From: Lantana camara
Lineage: Eukaryota; Streptophyta; Magnoliopsida; Lamiales; Verbenaceae
Length of the DNA: 64,000 bases
Assembly: GCA_037501455.1 (NCBI GenBank)
Contig: CM074857.1
Span: forward strand, 97,993,501 to 98,057,500
Reading direction: 5' to 3'
The position numbers were made by a program, and so were the translations under genes. The notes beneath the pieces were generated by a model that did not search any database, was not told the origin of the DNA, and worked only from the letters and a program-made list of their open reading frames with translations. Shown here piece by piece: positions 31,447-42,694 of this stretch (position 1 is the stretch's first letter; every line of letters begins with the position of its first letter).

Positions 31447-32907
31447 TTAAACATAAAACCGCCGGAGGTTACATGCGTTCCAAGGGCGAGGCAAGCACTC
31501 GCCTTGAAGTGTCTCCAGGGTATAAGTGTTGTTAGCCCTGATCTGGATGACTTTAAATGGACCCTCCCAGTTGGGGTCCAATTTCCCCACATGTTTGGAC
31601 ACTTCTACTTTCTTCAAAACCAAATCTCCCAACTGGAAAGTCCTTTCTCGCACACGCTTGTTGTACTGTTGTGTCACAGTCGCTTTGTATCTGTGTATTT
31701 TGGCCCAGGCCTTGTCCCTTCTTTCCTCTAATAGGTCCAATTCCAGGCTTCTGTTATCTTCATTAAGCTGAGGCTCAAAGTAAGCTATACGAGCGGAGTC
31801 ATTTACTATCTCGGCCGGTATCATCGCTTCCGACCCATATACGAGCGCGAAAGGCGTCTCGCCTGTTGCCGCCCGTGGAGTAGTGCGATAAGCCCAGAGT
31901 GCCCCTTGTAACTCTTCTGCCCACTCACTCTTTTTGCTCTCCAGCATTGTCTTCAGATGCTGTAAAATAACCCGGTTGGTGACTTCCGCTTGTCCGTTGG
32001 CTTGAGGATGGCCCACGGAGGTAAAGCTTTGTTCAATCCCCAACTCTGAACACCACTCTCGGGTGTCAGCTGCTATGAATTGGGATCCATTGTCCGAAAT
32101 GAGCACCCTTGGTATCCCGTACCTGCAGATGATGTTCTTCCAAATGAAGTCCCTTACCACCCTAAAGGTGATTTTTGCTACGGCCTCAGCCTCGGCCCAT
32201 TTGGTAAAATAATCGACAGCTAAAATGACAAACTTCTTCTGTCCGAACGCGATGGGCAAGGGGCCCACGATGTCAATTCCCCACTGGTCAAAGGGCCAAA
32301 CAACATCTATGGGGATCATATGAGCGGTTGGCAGTTGAGGGAGATTGGAATGGAATTGGCACTTAGGGAATTTTCTGGAAAACTCAAGGGCGTCTTGGAG
32401 AACTGAGGGCCAATAAAACCCACTTCTCAGGACTTTCTTAGCCAGGATACGCCCTCCTGAGTGATTCCCACAGCTCCCACCGTGAATAAGTTCGAGCGTT
32501 TCCTTTGCCTGCGAGGGCCTCAGACACCTCATGGGAGGTCCTTGAAATGACTTCTTGAACAGCCTTCCTTCAGAATCTATAGAAAATCGAGGGGCCTTGT
32601 TTCTAATTTTTCGAGCCTCTACCTTGTCAGTGGGACAAACACCATCTTTAAGAAATATGATAATATCATCAAGCCAACACGGCTCATGCGGACCAATCAT
32701 AGCGACCACCTCCTTGGCAACTCTCTCCTTGATCAGAGGCTTTTCCGTTCTAAGGAACGTGACCGACCGCTTAGAAGTGCCTTCCAATGCTGAGGCAAAT
32801 TTAGATAGAGCGTCGGCGCGCTCGTTCTCTGCTCGTGGAACTTGGAGTAGATGGAATTCTTTGAACTTCCCGATGATCTCCTTGGCTTTGCTTAAGTACT
32901 GCACCAT
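31447..32907 (-). CDS. Tat second RNase H (C-terminal half) and integrase
   Basis: A 486-residue open stretch. Residues 1-50 finish the second RNase H (FHLLQVPRAENERADALSKF). The integrase zinc finger is LIHGGSCGNHSGGRILAKK, then SRKFPKCQ, where the first Cys of the usual C-x2-C is Phe. The DDE core is complete: WGIDIVGPLP, then SDNGSQF and GQAEVTNR. WAYRTTPRAATGETPFALVY and a C-terminal FQLGDLVLKKVEV/LDPNWEGPFKV segment follow; there is no chromodomain, as expected for Tat. The open frame begins at Met 32907 only because two stops lie just upstream (33016 and about 32970); in the intact element it is one pol frame. Confidence 0.92.
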   Translation of the reverse strand: MVQYLSKAKEIIGKFKEFHLLQVPRAENERADALSKFASALEGTSKRSVTFLRTEKPLIKERVAKEVVAMIGPHEPCWLDDIIIFLKDGVCPTDKVEARKIRNKAPRFSIDSEGRLFKKSFQGPPMRCLRPSQAKETLELIHGGSCGNHSGGRILAKKVLRSGFYWPSVLQDALEFSRKFPKCQFHSNLPQLPTAHMIPIDVVWPFDQWGIDIVGPLPIAFGQKKFVILAVDYFTKWAEAEAVAKITFRVVRDFIWKNIICRYGIPRVLISDNGSQFIAADTREWCSELGIEQSFTSVGHPQANGQAEVTNRVILQHLKTMLESKKSEWAEELQGALWAYRTTPRAATGETPFALVYGSEAMIPAEIVNDSARIAYFEPQLNEDNRSLELDLLEERRDKAWAKIHRYKATVTQQYNKRVRERTFQLGDLVLKKVEVSKHVGKLDPNWEGPFKVIQIRANNTYTLETLQGECLPRPWNACNLRRFYV

Positions 32908-34662
32908 GGTGGTTTCTCGAGCCTCATAAGTTCCTTCAATCTGGCTCGCAATTAACTGTGAATCAACTTAAGCAGTAATTCTGGAAGCTCCATTCTGAAA
33001 AGCAATTTTCAATCCTTACACAAGGGCCTCATACTCTGCCTCGTTATTGGTGACTTGAAAATCCATCCTGATTGCAAAGTCTAGCTCAATCCCATCAGGG
33101 TCCCTAAGGGCTATCCCTGCTCCTCCCCCTTGAGAGGTTGAGGAACCATCCGTGTGCAGGACCCATAACCCCTCGTTCTCCTGAGCAGCAGGTTCTAACC
33201 CGAAACGTTCAACCAGTAGATCTGCTACCACCTGCGCTTGTATAGCGGTTCTGGGCTCGAAACTTAAGTCAAACTGACTCAACTCAATGGCCCATTTTAT
33301 CAGTCTTCCTGACACGTCCGGCTTGGACAAAACTTGTTTCAAGGGTTGATCAGTAAGGACCGTTATTGAATGCGCTTGAAAGTAAGACCCCAACCGTCTT
33401 GATACGTTGATGAGGGCAAACGCAAATTTCTTGATTTCCGAGTACTTCTTCTCGGCCCTTTGTAATGTTTTGCTCAAATAATAAACAGGCAAATGCTTAC
33501 GTTCCTGCACGACTATTAATATCGCGCTCATTGCTTCTGTCGAAATGGAGAGATACATAATTAGCCTTTCGCCTTCAACGGGTTTTGCTAGGTGTGGGGT
33601 GCTCGAAAGGTAAGCCTTCATGTCCTGCATCATTTTTTCACATTCGTCCGTCCAAGCAAAATTTCGTGCGTTTCTCAAGATTTTGAAGAAAGGAAGGTTT
33701 CTGTCTGCCGACCGCGAGATGAACGTGTTCAAGGAAATGATTTTTCCCACCAATACTTGTACTTCCCGGAGATTTCGAGGGGAAGGGATCTCTAAGATAG
33801 CCTTGATTTTCTCAGGGTTAGCTTCAATTCCCCTTTGACTGACCATGTAGCCCAAGAATTTTCCCCCTCGTACCCCAAAGGTACACTTCAAAGTGTTCAA
33901 TTTCATCCCATACTGGCGTAGGATCGAAAAGGTGCGCTTGAGATCTTCCAAATGCGAGTCCTGACGCTCGCTCTTGACAATCATATCATCGACATAAACT
34001 TCCATGGATCCTCTGATCTCTTTTTCGAATATCTTATTGACGAGACGCTGATAAGTGGCTCCAGCATTCTTGAGTCCAAAAGGCATAACTAAAAAGCAGT
34101 ACATCCCCAAGTGGACAACAAATGAAGTTTTGGGGCGATCCTTTGATGCCATGAAGATTTGATAGTACCTTGGAAGTCGTCCATCATGCTCATGAGTTCA
34201 CAGCCAGCGGTCGAATCTACCAACTGGTCTATTCTGGGCAACGGGTATGGATCCTTAGGGCAAGCCTTGTTCAGATCGGTAAAATCGTTGCACATGCGCC
34301 ACTTGTTTGCGCTCTTGGGCACCAACACCATGTTGCATAGTCATTCGGGGTACAAAATGGGCTCAATGTACTGGGCCTCCAAGAGTTTGTTAACTTCTTC
34401 CTCAATGACCTTCTTCCGGAAACCATGTACATCCCGTTTCTTCTGTTTTATGGGCTTAAACGAGGGATCCACGTTAAGCCTGTGGACTATGACCCTCGGG
34501 TCAATCCCTGTGAGGTCTGATGCCTTCCATGCAAAGACGTCAATGTTTTCTCTGAGAAAATCAATCATCATGATCTGCGAGGGCCCAGAGAGGTTGGACC
34601 CAATTTGAGTAGTTTTATCCCCGTTGCCTGGCTCAAGCTTCTGGGGAAGCTCGAGCGCCCTC
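32908..34662 (-). pseudogene. Tat reverse transcriptase, RNase H and second RNase H start
   Basis: RT begins in the frame with KKRDVHGFRKKVIEEEVNKL (before 34341), has a stop at 34341 and a frameshift near 34150, and continues open from 34152 to 33016. Motifs: RMCNDFTDLNKACPKDPYPL, VVHLGMYCFLVMPFGLKNAG and the catalytic YVDD at 33996-33985. The connection and RNase H follow (YYLSKTLQRAEKKYSEIKK, LTDQPLKQVL). A second, archaeal-type RNase H starts with LWVLHTDGSSTSQGGGAGIA and NNEAEYEALV. Two TAA stops replace likely Tyr codons at 33016 and about 32970. Tat elements are known for this extra RNase H. Confidence 0.9.
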
Positions 34663-35544
34663 TTATTTCCCGTCAAAACGCCCATCATTGAGGGGCTCAT
34701 CACCCCCACCCTGGTCGTCCTCTGAGGAGGATTCTTCCACTGTTCCTGGTGGAGCGTTTTCAAGGGAGCTTTTGACGCCGGGATCTTTCTTCTTGTTCTT
34801 TTTCTTGTTCAATTTGGCCCGCTTGCACACGGGACCATCTTCATCCAGATTGGGAAAGTCCACAGTTTTCTTGGTGGACCCCACCTGGAATGTTTTCTCT
34901 ACCTTAGGCTTCCTGAGGGACAACATGTAACATTCCCAAGCCTCTCGCACATTGCACAGTATTTCCCCAACTCCCACAGAGGTAGGGAATTTGATTTTTT
35001 GGTGGTAGGTGGAGATGATAGCTTTGAAATCGACGAGAGCTGGACGCCCAATTATGATGTTATGGGGAATAACAATCTCTACCACTGCATATGTGACCAT
35101 GAGCGTTTTACGCTGTGGGGCTCGGCCAAATGAAGTGGCCAGGCGAACCTGCCCCGTTGGGACAACCTCCGAACCGCCAAAGCCAATGAGGGATGTTTTG
35201 AGAGGTTCGAGCGGGGTGTTGGCATTCATCTTCTGAAACGTAGAGTAGGGCAAAACATTAACCGAGCTTCCACTATCCACTAACACCCTCTTTACAACAT
35301 GATTGTGGACATCTACGCTAACCACCATGGGGCAGTCAGAGGTTTCACTGACCCCATGGGGCGTTACAATGTGCCCTAAGTCCTTATCATCAAAACCTAT
35401 TACATCGTTTTCTCTTGAGCGCTGATCCTTCGCCTCCTGAATGGCATAGACAGGTTCGGACCTTGTCGAGCGTTGATCATAACTCCGGACGTACCGTAGC
35501 CGGGCAGCGTTAGAGTCTCCTCCTGAGGAGCCTCCGGCTATCAT
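34663..35544 (-). CDS. Tat aspartic protease region
   Basis: A 293-residue open frame beginning at an ATG that overlaps the gag stop (ATGA, 35544-35541), so gag and pol meet by a one-base shift. The active site is VLVDSGSSVNVLPYSTFQKM with a second protease motif HNIIIGRPALVDFKA. The C-terminal part is charged (NKKKNKKKD, ESSSEDD) and leads to the RT frame after a frameshift near 34700. It would cleave Gag and Pol. Confidence 0.88.
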   Translation of the reverse strand: MIAGGSSGGDSNAARLRYVRSYDQRSTRSEPVYAIQEAKDQRSRENDVIGFDDKDLGHIVTPHGVSETSDCPMVVSVDVHNHVVKRVLVDSGSSVNVLPYSTFQKMNANTPLEPLKTSLIGFGGSEVVPTGQVRLATSFGRAPQRKTLMVTYAVVEIVIPHNIIIGRPALVDFKAIISTYHQKIKFPTSVGVGEILCNVREAWECYMLSLRKPKVEKTFQVGSTKKTVDFPNLDEDGPVCKRAKLNKKKNKKKDPGVKSSLENAPPGTVEESSSEDDQGGGDEPLNDGRFDGK

Positions 35545-37508
35545 GTTGATGACCGCAAAAGGGGTGTTTTCTTACTCAGGAGCCTTTCCTTTGCCCAGAT
35601 GGCTACTCTCCGTGGGCTCCTAGAACGCGACGGGCTCCTTCTTCTCTCCCCGGTGCGCTCGTTACAGCGCTCATCATAACGCTCCAACACCCTGACAAAT
35701 TCTTTCAGGTGGCCCCCAGCGATGAGTCTTTGAATTTTTGCCTCCAGCTGGTGGCATTCATCCGTATCGTGCCCCTTCTGTTTGTGGAAAGCACAGTATT
35801 TGTTCGAGCGTCTTAAGGCTTCTGTTTCTCTCATCTTGATGGGCCTTTTGAAAAGTTTCTTATCAGAGAGGTTATAGACTTCTGAGTTCGGCCTTGTGAG
35901 CGGGATGCGCTCGAAACGTCGAGGGGGCGGGGGCGATCTCTTGCGTTCTTGGTGGCGCTCGTTCCTCACCGGGCTGTGGTGCCGGGGCCCATTTGTCCCA
36001 TACATGTCTTCGAGCTCGAAAAATGGCTCGGTAACTTCCCTCAAGGTCATGAGGGTTCCTGGCCTCCTCTCCACAATGGCATCAGCAAACTTTTTGCTCA
36101 CATACTGTTTGTGATCCACTGCCTGAAAGAGCACTGGGATCAAGAAATCCATGGACGGCCTCTCCACCTGCAAGATCTCCTTGTTGAAGCGGGCAAAGAA
36201 CGAGCAAAGAGATTCATTCTTTCCTTGCACTACATTGTAAAGGGCAGTGGGCGCAGTGACTGGGGCCTTCAGAGAATTGGAGTGGTTCAGAAAAGTATCG
36301 GCCAACTCTCTATATGAGTGTATCGAGCGCGGCGGCAGTCGCTTGTACCACTCCTGAGCCATTCCTACCAAGGAAGTGACAAAGACTTTGGCCCAGTAGT
36401 TGCTCGAGTGCTTGTAGAGATGCATCAAGTGCAGAAAATGATCCAAGTGTTCGGCTGGATCAGTTGTTCCGTCGTAGCAATTAATGGAGATGGGGATTTT
36501 GGCCTTTCCTGCTTGGGCCATCAGAACTTCTTCCACGAGGGGAGAGCCCCTTGCCAAGGGATGGTACTCGTAAGTGCAGAAGTTCTCCTCTTGCTCCTTA
36601 TGGTGGGGGACCTGTTGTTGGCGGTCTTTGTGACGAGCATCTCTGGCATCGGCTCGTTTATCCCTGCCATGGGAGATCTGAGACCGCGCTCGAGAGAGCT
36701 GTCCGACCATATCCTTTAAACCCTGCAGCTGGTCTTAGGATTCACCTCTCCTTCTTTGTCCCCTCGCTTGGTGGCTCGGGAAGCCCTTTTGGAGGCATGA
36801 GAGTCCCCTTCATTTTCGTTGACTCTCTCAGTGGGTTCCCTGTTCCTCTCCACAGGAGGATGCTCGTTGTCGCCCTGGTGGGGCGTCTCTTTGGCCGGCG
36901 GTTGTGGTGGTTGTGCCCTCAGGATGGCCTAGGCCTTCCTGAGAGGGTAAGTTTACAGTCCGCCCAAAGGTGCGACAACCTGAGTGGCCTGTCCGGGGGT
37001 AAGTACATGGAATGGAATCTTTCCCATGCCCTCTGGGCCGCCTGAACCTCACACTGGGCGTAAAGAGCCCTTAATTGCTGAGGAGTCAAAGGAGGTAACT
37101 CCACTCCTTCAATCTCCCTGGGGATCACCACAGGGAGTTGGATCTGGCCAGCGTGATAGGGATGAACCGACGGCACCATGATGGTGGGAGTGAGTGATTG
37201 AGTGTATATCCAGGCGGAGGCATCATGTAGTTCTGACCTCCTGGGTTCACAGGGGCATGAACCCATGGGGCCTGGGGAGGCTGTGAAAGAGTGGGGAGAG
37301 AAACTCCTCTAGCGGTGCCGGAAACTGGTGGTGCTGGTGGGGAAACCGCGGATTCCGCAAGGGGGGTCACACCTACACCAGGTGGGGCTCCTCCAGCAGC
37401 GACGGAAGGAGGCAGGGCTCCGCCAGCGACGGTGGAAGGAATAACAAAGTTGGCTTCATGGGAAGTGTTGTCTCCTCCTTCCACAGCTCCGGATCTCGTG
37501 GCAACCAT
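35541..37508 (-). pseudogene. Tat gag
   Basis: The likely start is MVATRSGAVEGGD at 37508, followed by a Pro/Gly-rich N-terminus. Frameshifts near 37190 and 36990 break it (PREIEGVELPPLTPQQLRAL in a second frame). The capsid region is a clean 389-residue frame from 36710 to 35541 with YDGTTDPAEHLDHFLHLMHL, WYKRLPPRSIHSYRELADTF and SLCSFFARFNKEILQV. The nucleocapsid motif YCAFHKQKGHDTDECHQL is the Tat variant of the zinc knuckle. The C-terminus is basic (SRSRSPRR). Confidence 0.88.
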
Positions 37509-37580
37509 GATTGTGAAGATTCTGGGTGTTTGTTCTTCAACTAGCAGAAAAGAGGAAAGAAATGGATTGAGAACTGGTTT

Positions 37581-37600
37581 CCCACAGACGACGCCAAAAA
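37581..37600 (-). other. Primer binding site region of the Tat element
   Basis: Directly after the 5' LTR end the minus strand reads TTTTTGGCGTCGTCTGTGGG. A TGGCGCC..TCTGTGGG-like PBS (not initiator Met) is typical of Tat-lineage elements; the exact primer tRNA was not determined. Confidence 0.7.
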
Positions 37601-38426
37601 TGATGGGTCTGAATATGGGTTACAGAGTCCGATCACTTTAGAATTTATTTAGGGGGGGAAAGCCAGTTGAGGTTCGCCGGAAAAGATGGGGGTTCTACCT
37701 GCTAGGACAAACACACAAACAGAGTCAGAAGGCCAAGCTGGGGGAACTGGGGGTGATTCCCAGTTTGGCTCTCCGATGCTCAAGTCAGATGAAGATCTGA
37801 AAGAGAAAATGTAAGCAGAGTAAGAGGTTACTGTAATGGAAGTTGCTTACAGAGATGGAGATGAAGACTCCTATTTATAGTTGAGGGTCAGGGACCCTTT
37901 AGTCATTTGCATCGTGTGGTCCTGGCCGAATGTTGCCCTAACATGTGGAGTTGCGAGAGAAACCTAGGAGGAATATTCTCTGCAAAAGTTGGTAAAAGGT
38001 GGTGTTGGAAACAGTGGTAGGTGTGCGGGCATGTACGATGTGCCAGAGAGCCGTTTGGGGAGTTGGTAACGAGGGCTGGAGAGCATGCTCGTGTCAACTA
38101 GAACCTTGATGGCCAAGGAATCCGCGAAGGGATGAGGGCCAAGGCTTGTGTAACGAATTGGGGTGGAAGCCTCTCTGAGGGAATGTAGCGCTCGAAGAGG
38201 GCTCCCTTGATTAATTGGAACGTTAGATATGTAGCGTGGACGGCGCTCGTGAGAGCAGTAACATTGATCACGTGCGAATACGACAGGGACGGTGCGTGTC
38301 CTTGGGGGATACTGCGCTCGAGGGGCTTCAGCGCTCGTGTACGATTGTCGCGACCGTAGGACAGGTGTCACTGTCTCGTAAGTGCCACGTGTCCAAACGT
38401 GGGACCAGCGCATTTTGACCCCATCA
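37601..38426 (-). repeat. 5' LTR of the Tat element
   Basis: An 826-bp LTR (minus strand TGATGGGGTC...CCCATCA). It contains TATAAATAGG on the minus strand at about 37882-37873, the likely promoter for gag-pol. Adjacent TSD TCTGT at 38427-38431. Confidence 0.9.
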
Positions 38427-39031
38427 TCTGTAATCTTTGATATAGGCTCAAAAGGGTGTCACCATATGGACATCTGAAACACGACCTATATTGGGATTAC
38501 ACAAGTGACATATGTAAAATTAGTAGAATCGATAAAGGACCTACACTTGTTAAGAACAAGAATGATCTCTTACTGATTGACTTGTTCGTAGTCCATTAAA
38601 TATTAAACCCTTGGCCAAGGTGGATGAAAGATCAAGACATCAAGAAAATGGGGTTGTCTTGGATTGAGATCTAAATGGATATGAAATGAACTTAACTTTA
38701 AAGATCAAGAATATTGAGGCTCTGAGAATATTCCCAAGCCTTAGTTCTTGATTAAGAGATAGAGTTACAGGAGAATCGTACTTCATTGATTGTCATTGAC
38801 TGAAAGGTTTTTCGATTTATTTCGTTATTCGGCTAGGGGTCACACACCCATTGCTAGATTACGATAGTGTGATCTGTGAAGTGATTAATTAATTATAGGA
38901 ATTAATTAATTACTGTCACTGCTAATCTAATAATGAACCTAAACACACACAAATGCCAGAATACGAGGGTTATGGTAGGATGTTAATTGGATTAACAAAG
39001 GATCAAATTATTGATCGAAAAGGAGTTGGAA

Positions 39032-39115
39032 CACGTGGGCATTGCCACGTGTCAAGGACACGTAACTGCCACGTGTCACGTAGCCTGTGTGGCTGCCACG
39101 TGTCACGCACACGTG
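39032..39115 (+). promoter_or_regulatory. Five-copy CACGTG (G-box) cluster in an Angela-like LTR
   Basis: CACGTG cores at 39032, 39046, 39070, 39097 and 39110, mostly GCCACGTGTC (ABRE/G-box type). The TATA box follows about 380 bp later. The same architecture occurs in the divergent LTRs at 15575-15655, 16396-16437 and 58110-58175. Confidence 0.7.
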
Positions 39116-39492
39116 GCTCGTGCGTGGCTCCAAATGTGTAATTATATTACACGTGAATTCTTTTCTAGAATTCATTAATTAAATTGTAATTAATTAATTT
39201 TGGTCTTTTAATTAATTATTGAATTAATTGTTAAGACTAGTCTCAGAACACTTAACCCAATAAATAATTAATTGGGAATTAAATTATTTATTTGAATATT
39301 AACTTTTGACTTTAGTAAGTAAAGGTTGAAAAGTCAAACATCCTATTGTAGGAGAGAGAAGGCATCTCTTGCTAGACTTGGAGAATAAGTTAAGAACTTA
39401 TTATTCCAATTAAATTAATAATTAAATTAGTTAATTAATGAGCAAGAAAACAATCCAATTGGGTCTTGGAAACCCTAATAGGTTCAAACCAC

Positions 39493-39508
39493 CTAGTATA
39501 TATACTAG
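39493..39508. promoter_or_regulatory. TATA box inside a perfect palindrome
   Basis: CTAGTATATATACTAG is a perfect 16-bp palindrome, extended imperfectly by flanking ACCAC and GTGGT. It occupies the TATA position of this LTR. Confidence 0.6.
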
Positions 39509-39763
39509 GGGTGGTGCTTCTCTTATTCTTTAGACCAACCTTCTTGAAGCGTTAAGTTTTTGAGAAAAATAAAAGAAAAGTTTTTCAAAGAAAATTATTG
39601 TCACGCCCTGGGTCCGCGGGCCCGTTGGACGCGGGCGTAAGTCTCGAAGCATGAAACATAAATACATATCATAAGTAGAGTATGTGACAAATGAAACCTA
39701 ACACAAACTAGACTGACAAGTGACTCATAGACTCGCTCCCCGCCTAGCTCAAGCCGAAGGAAC

Positions 39764-42694
39764 CTGTAACTAAAAGATAAAATGAGGGGTCAGTCAACTG
39801 ACTGAGTGAGGGGGCTAGCACACACCTGTACACTAAATATATATAGAGTATAACACATAACAGAAGGGTGGACTCATGAACAGGGTATAAGGGTTTACAT
39901 ACCAAAACATTTGAAGACAAATTATACTTAGGAAACAATTTTTCAGGAAACCATATCCCAATTCATGATTCCCATAACCGATCATATCATATGCTCGGCG
40001 AGTATGAGCTTCCAACCTTTACTCCTCATATCAGAACAAAACAGATATACAGAATTAAGTCCATCCTCAACTTCGGTGATGGAAGAGCCTAGCGTTGGCC
40101 CTAACCATCCAGAACAAACATACCACAAGGGGTTGCGAACCCACAAGTGTCCTCTCCGGCTTTTTACACCGAAGGCTCAAAGTATCACGCCTCCCCTATC
40201 TCCTTGAGTCGGGCAATGATACTTCAAATGGAGACTACGCACAGGCCAAGCCCCGACGGCCCTAACCGTACCGGGGATTCCTTACCCATAGCTCCTCGGA
40301 TCCATAAACAAACAGACAAACAGATGCAATGTTTCATGGCCAACTCGCTACAGAATCGTAACATATCTGAATTTTTCCAAAATAGCTTACAGATGCCTTA
40401 ATAATTAATTTTCCAAAAACCAAGGATGAACCACAAGGTCATGATCATATCATATTCAACACATATCTAATCATATATAGTATATAACCGCATGCAAGGA
40501 TTGAAATCATCATATTAAGGTCATAGGTCGCTTAACTATATAAAAATCCTAAATCTCACCTGAGAAGCGACAAGATACGACAACTGACAAGACGGTTGCG
40601 TACTTGACCAGGTTGTCTCCGCCCTGGAGATCACTATACAGAAAAGGAAACACAAAGTACTTATGAGACAAGGCCCAAACATGAACCACAGAGACGCACG
40701 GCGATGATTATGAGATGACATGGAATAACATGCCATGTTTACCAAATTACAAGAATGCCATGAAAGTGTTCAGGTGCACAATTAACGTCCCACGCGAACA
40801 AACATACTGTTCAATTGATCTAAGTCAAACAACTACTAAACAACATTCAAGACAAACTTAATCAACCCAAATATTATTTAGATCGAGGCATATACTTCCC
40901 TATTAAATTAATTAAACCATTAAACACACTGAGGCAACACAATTAGAGAATCTCCAGCTCAAATGCCACTTAAAACTAATTGAAATCATATGAGTCACTT
41001 TAGTTATTAAATTCCAGAATACAATTGCACTATGGTTATAATCCTTAATTCAAATGAATATTAATACTTTTTCAAACAACAAATTTAGTGGATTCTCATT
41101 CATATAGAAAATTGGCATGTATGTAATGATTCTTGATACCACAAGGCACAATCTCATTAACAAATTTACTATCACAGCTAACAACAATCAAGTTCTCATT
41201 ACCAAATTGGAATATACAAATTAGAGTTTATAATGTATTTAAGGAAATTCATATATAACCATATGGGTACATATATTTACACTTTTCTACAAAATGTTGT
41301 CTAATGATTCATGAGGTGTTCGAGCACAGCTATGAAACTCACTTAATAATTACTCTAATTACCACCATATCATAAATTCATGTTTAATAAATTTGGATCT
41401 TGATAACAATTGATTCAATCAATTTTAATTCACTACAAAAGGCCAAACAAATTCTGGTATGAATTCAAGGTTAAACCAACACATGTGCATATAAAGATTT
41501 CAATTCGTTAGTGCCCTCAACTCAAATCTAAACACTCAATTTCCATGTTTAAGCCTAAACTCAATTCAAATTAACGGAATCCACTTCTAAATAATACATG
41601 TATAATGAGGAATTTCTCAAAGTTTGAGCATTGTAATACATACTATTTCACATCATACAATTCATACTTTATCACTACTCTAAACCGACAAATAATTAAT
41701 TCTCGAGTTCCTTAAATTCAAGTTTGAACCCACCAACTAGTAATATTAGTCAAAGTATGAACTAAATCCAACTTACATATGGGATGCATTAATAGCTTAC
41801 ATTATTAACTAACCACGTAATAATTTAATACTCCCCAGTTCGTAGATCAAGTAATTTAGGCTAATTACATTAAGTATGTTTTAAATACTCCCAAGTTCGT
41901 AGATCAAGTAATTTAGGCTAATTACATTAAGTATGTTTTAATCCGAATAATAGAAGACTTAACCCAAATATCATATACAAACAATATACAAACATAGGCT
42001 TTGTCTTAGCAGTTACATATTGGCATTACTTAGATTCATGCCAACTCAACCTAAATCATAAATTTCATTTGCATCATTCATTAATATATACATACAACAA
42101 TTCCTGCTAGAAACACTAAACTCATAAGACTCCAAGTAGTTTCAATTCTTAAACTATTAATCACCTACAATGGCAATTAAGAAGCAAACTTATTTTAAAC
42201 AAGAATTCGTAATTTGCAAAGTGTATTATATAAACATATTTCCACGCTCAACCAACCCATTTACACAAGAGAGTTTTACGTACAATTATATTCATTCACC
42301 ATATGTACATATAACACCAATTTATGAGATTTCTCAATGCTCAATACAAAATTCTACTTCTTAATTTTATCAATTAAACCAGTATGCACATAAAAGTCAT
42401 ACATTCAATTACACCGAAATGAAAAGGATTTCAAAACCAAAACAAGAGTATCACAGGTCAATTTAAATTCCATAATCAATTTACAGTTTCAAGCTTAGCT
42501 AAGTTCTAGTACAGATTATAATTTACAAAGTAACCACACAACTTAATTAATCCAAGTAAGAACGAGGGTTTCTGAAATTCGGTTAACCAACAACCAAGTC
42601 TATAACTTACAATTCTTCAACAAAAATTTACAATTGGTAAAATTATCCTAAAAGAGCAGAAATTATAATACACAAATAAGAAGGTTAGGCTCAC
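39764..42694 (-). other. Putative two-intron leader inside LTR C
   Basis: Minus-strand candidate donor 1 AAAC|GTGAGC at 42694; acceptor 1 TTCTGTATAG at 40634-40635; exon 2 of 74 bp (40633-40560); donor 2 CTCAG|GTGAG at 40559; acceptor 2 TTTAGTTACAG at 39764-39765. Intron 2 is about 796 bp against 789 bp in LTR E. Site positions are seen; splicing is inference. Confidence 0.5.
41828..41941. repeat. 57-bp tandem duplication in LTR C
   Basis: Two nearly identical copies of a unit containing CGTAGATCAAGTAATTTAGG start at about 41828 and 41885. The region lies beyond the part of LTR C that is duplicated at 56934-60121. Confidence 0.85.

Larger units (their letters stand above)
26890..38426 (-). 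mobile_element. Ty3/Gypsy Tat-lineage element with antisense ORF
   Basis: An 11,537-bp element bounded by a perfect 5-bp TSD TCTGT (26885-26889 and 38427-38431), with TGATGGG...CCCATCA termini. In minus-strand order: 5' LTR (38426-37601), PBS (37600-37581), gag, protease, RT, RNase H, second RNase H, integrase, then an opposite-strand gene, then a truncated 3' LTR (27103-26890). Lack of a chromodomain, the second RNase H and the antisense gene downstream of integrase are known features of the plant Tat lineage. Pol is unusually well preserved for this window. Confidence 0.92.
26319..39598 (+). repeat. Angela/BARE-like LTR split by the Tat element
   Basis: Left part 26319-26889 and right part 38432-39598 form one LTR. 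The TG start is mutated to TT (TTTTAGGAATAGTGCCC). Removing the Tat insertion rejoins the 'aactctgt|aatctttgatatagg' stretch seen uninterrupted in the LTR at 1-719. The right part has five CACGTG cores (39032-39115), a TATA palindrome at 39493-39508, and is cut off just before its expected end by LTR C at 39599. Whether it was a solo LTR or part of a whole element cannot be told. Confidence 0.9.

Noticed and set aside
36318..37045. Plus-strand frames over Tat gag
   Set aside because: Shadows of minus-strand gag, whose capsid and nucleocapsid motifs are clear.
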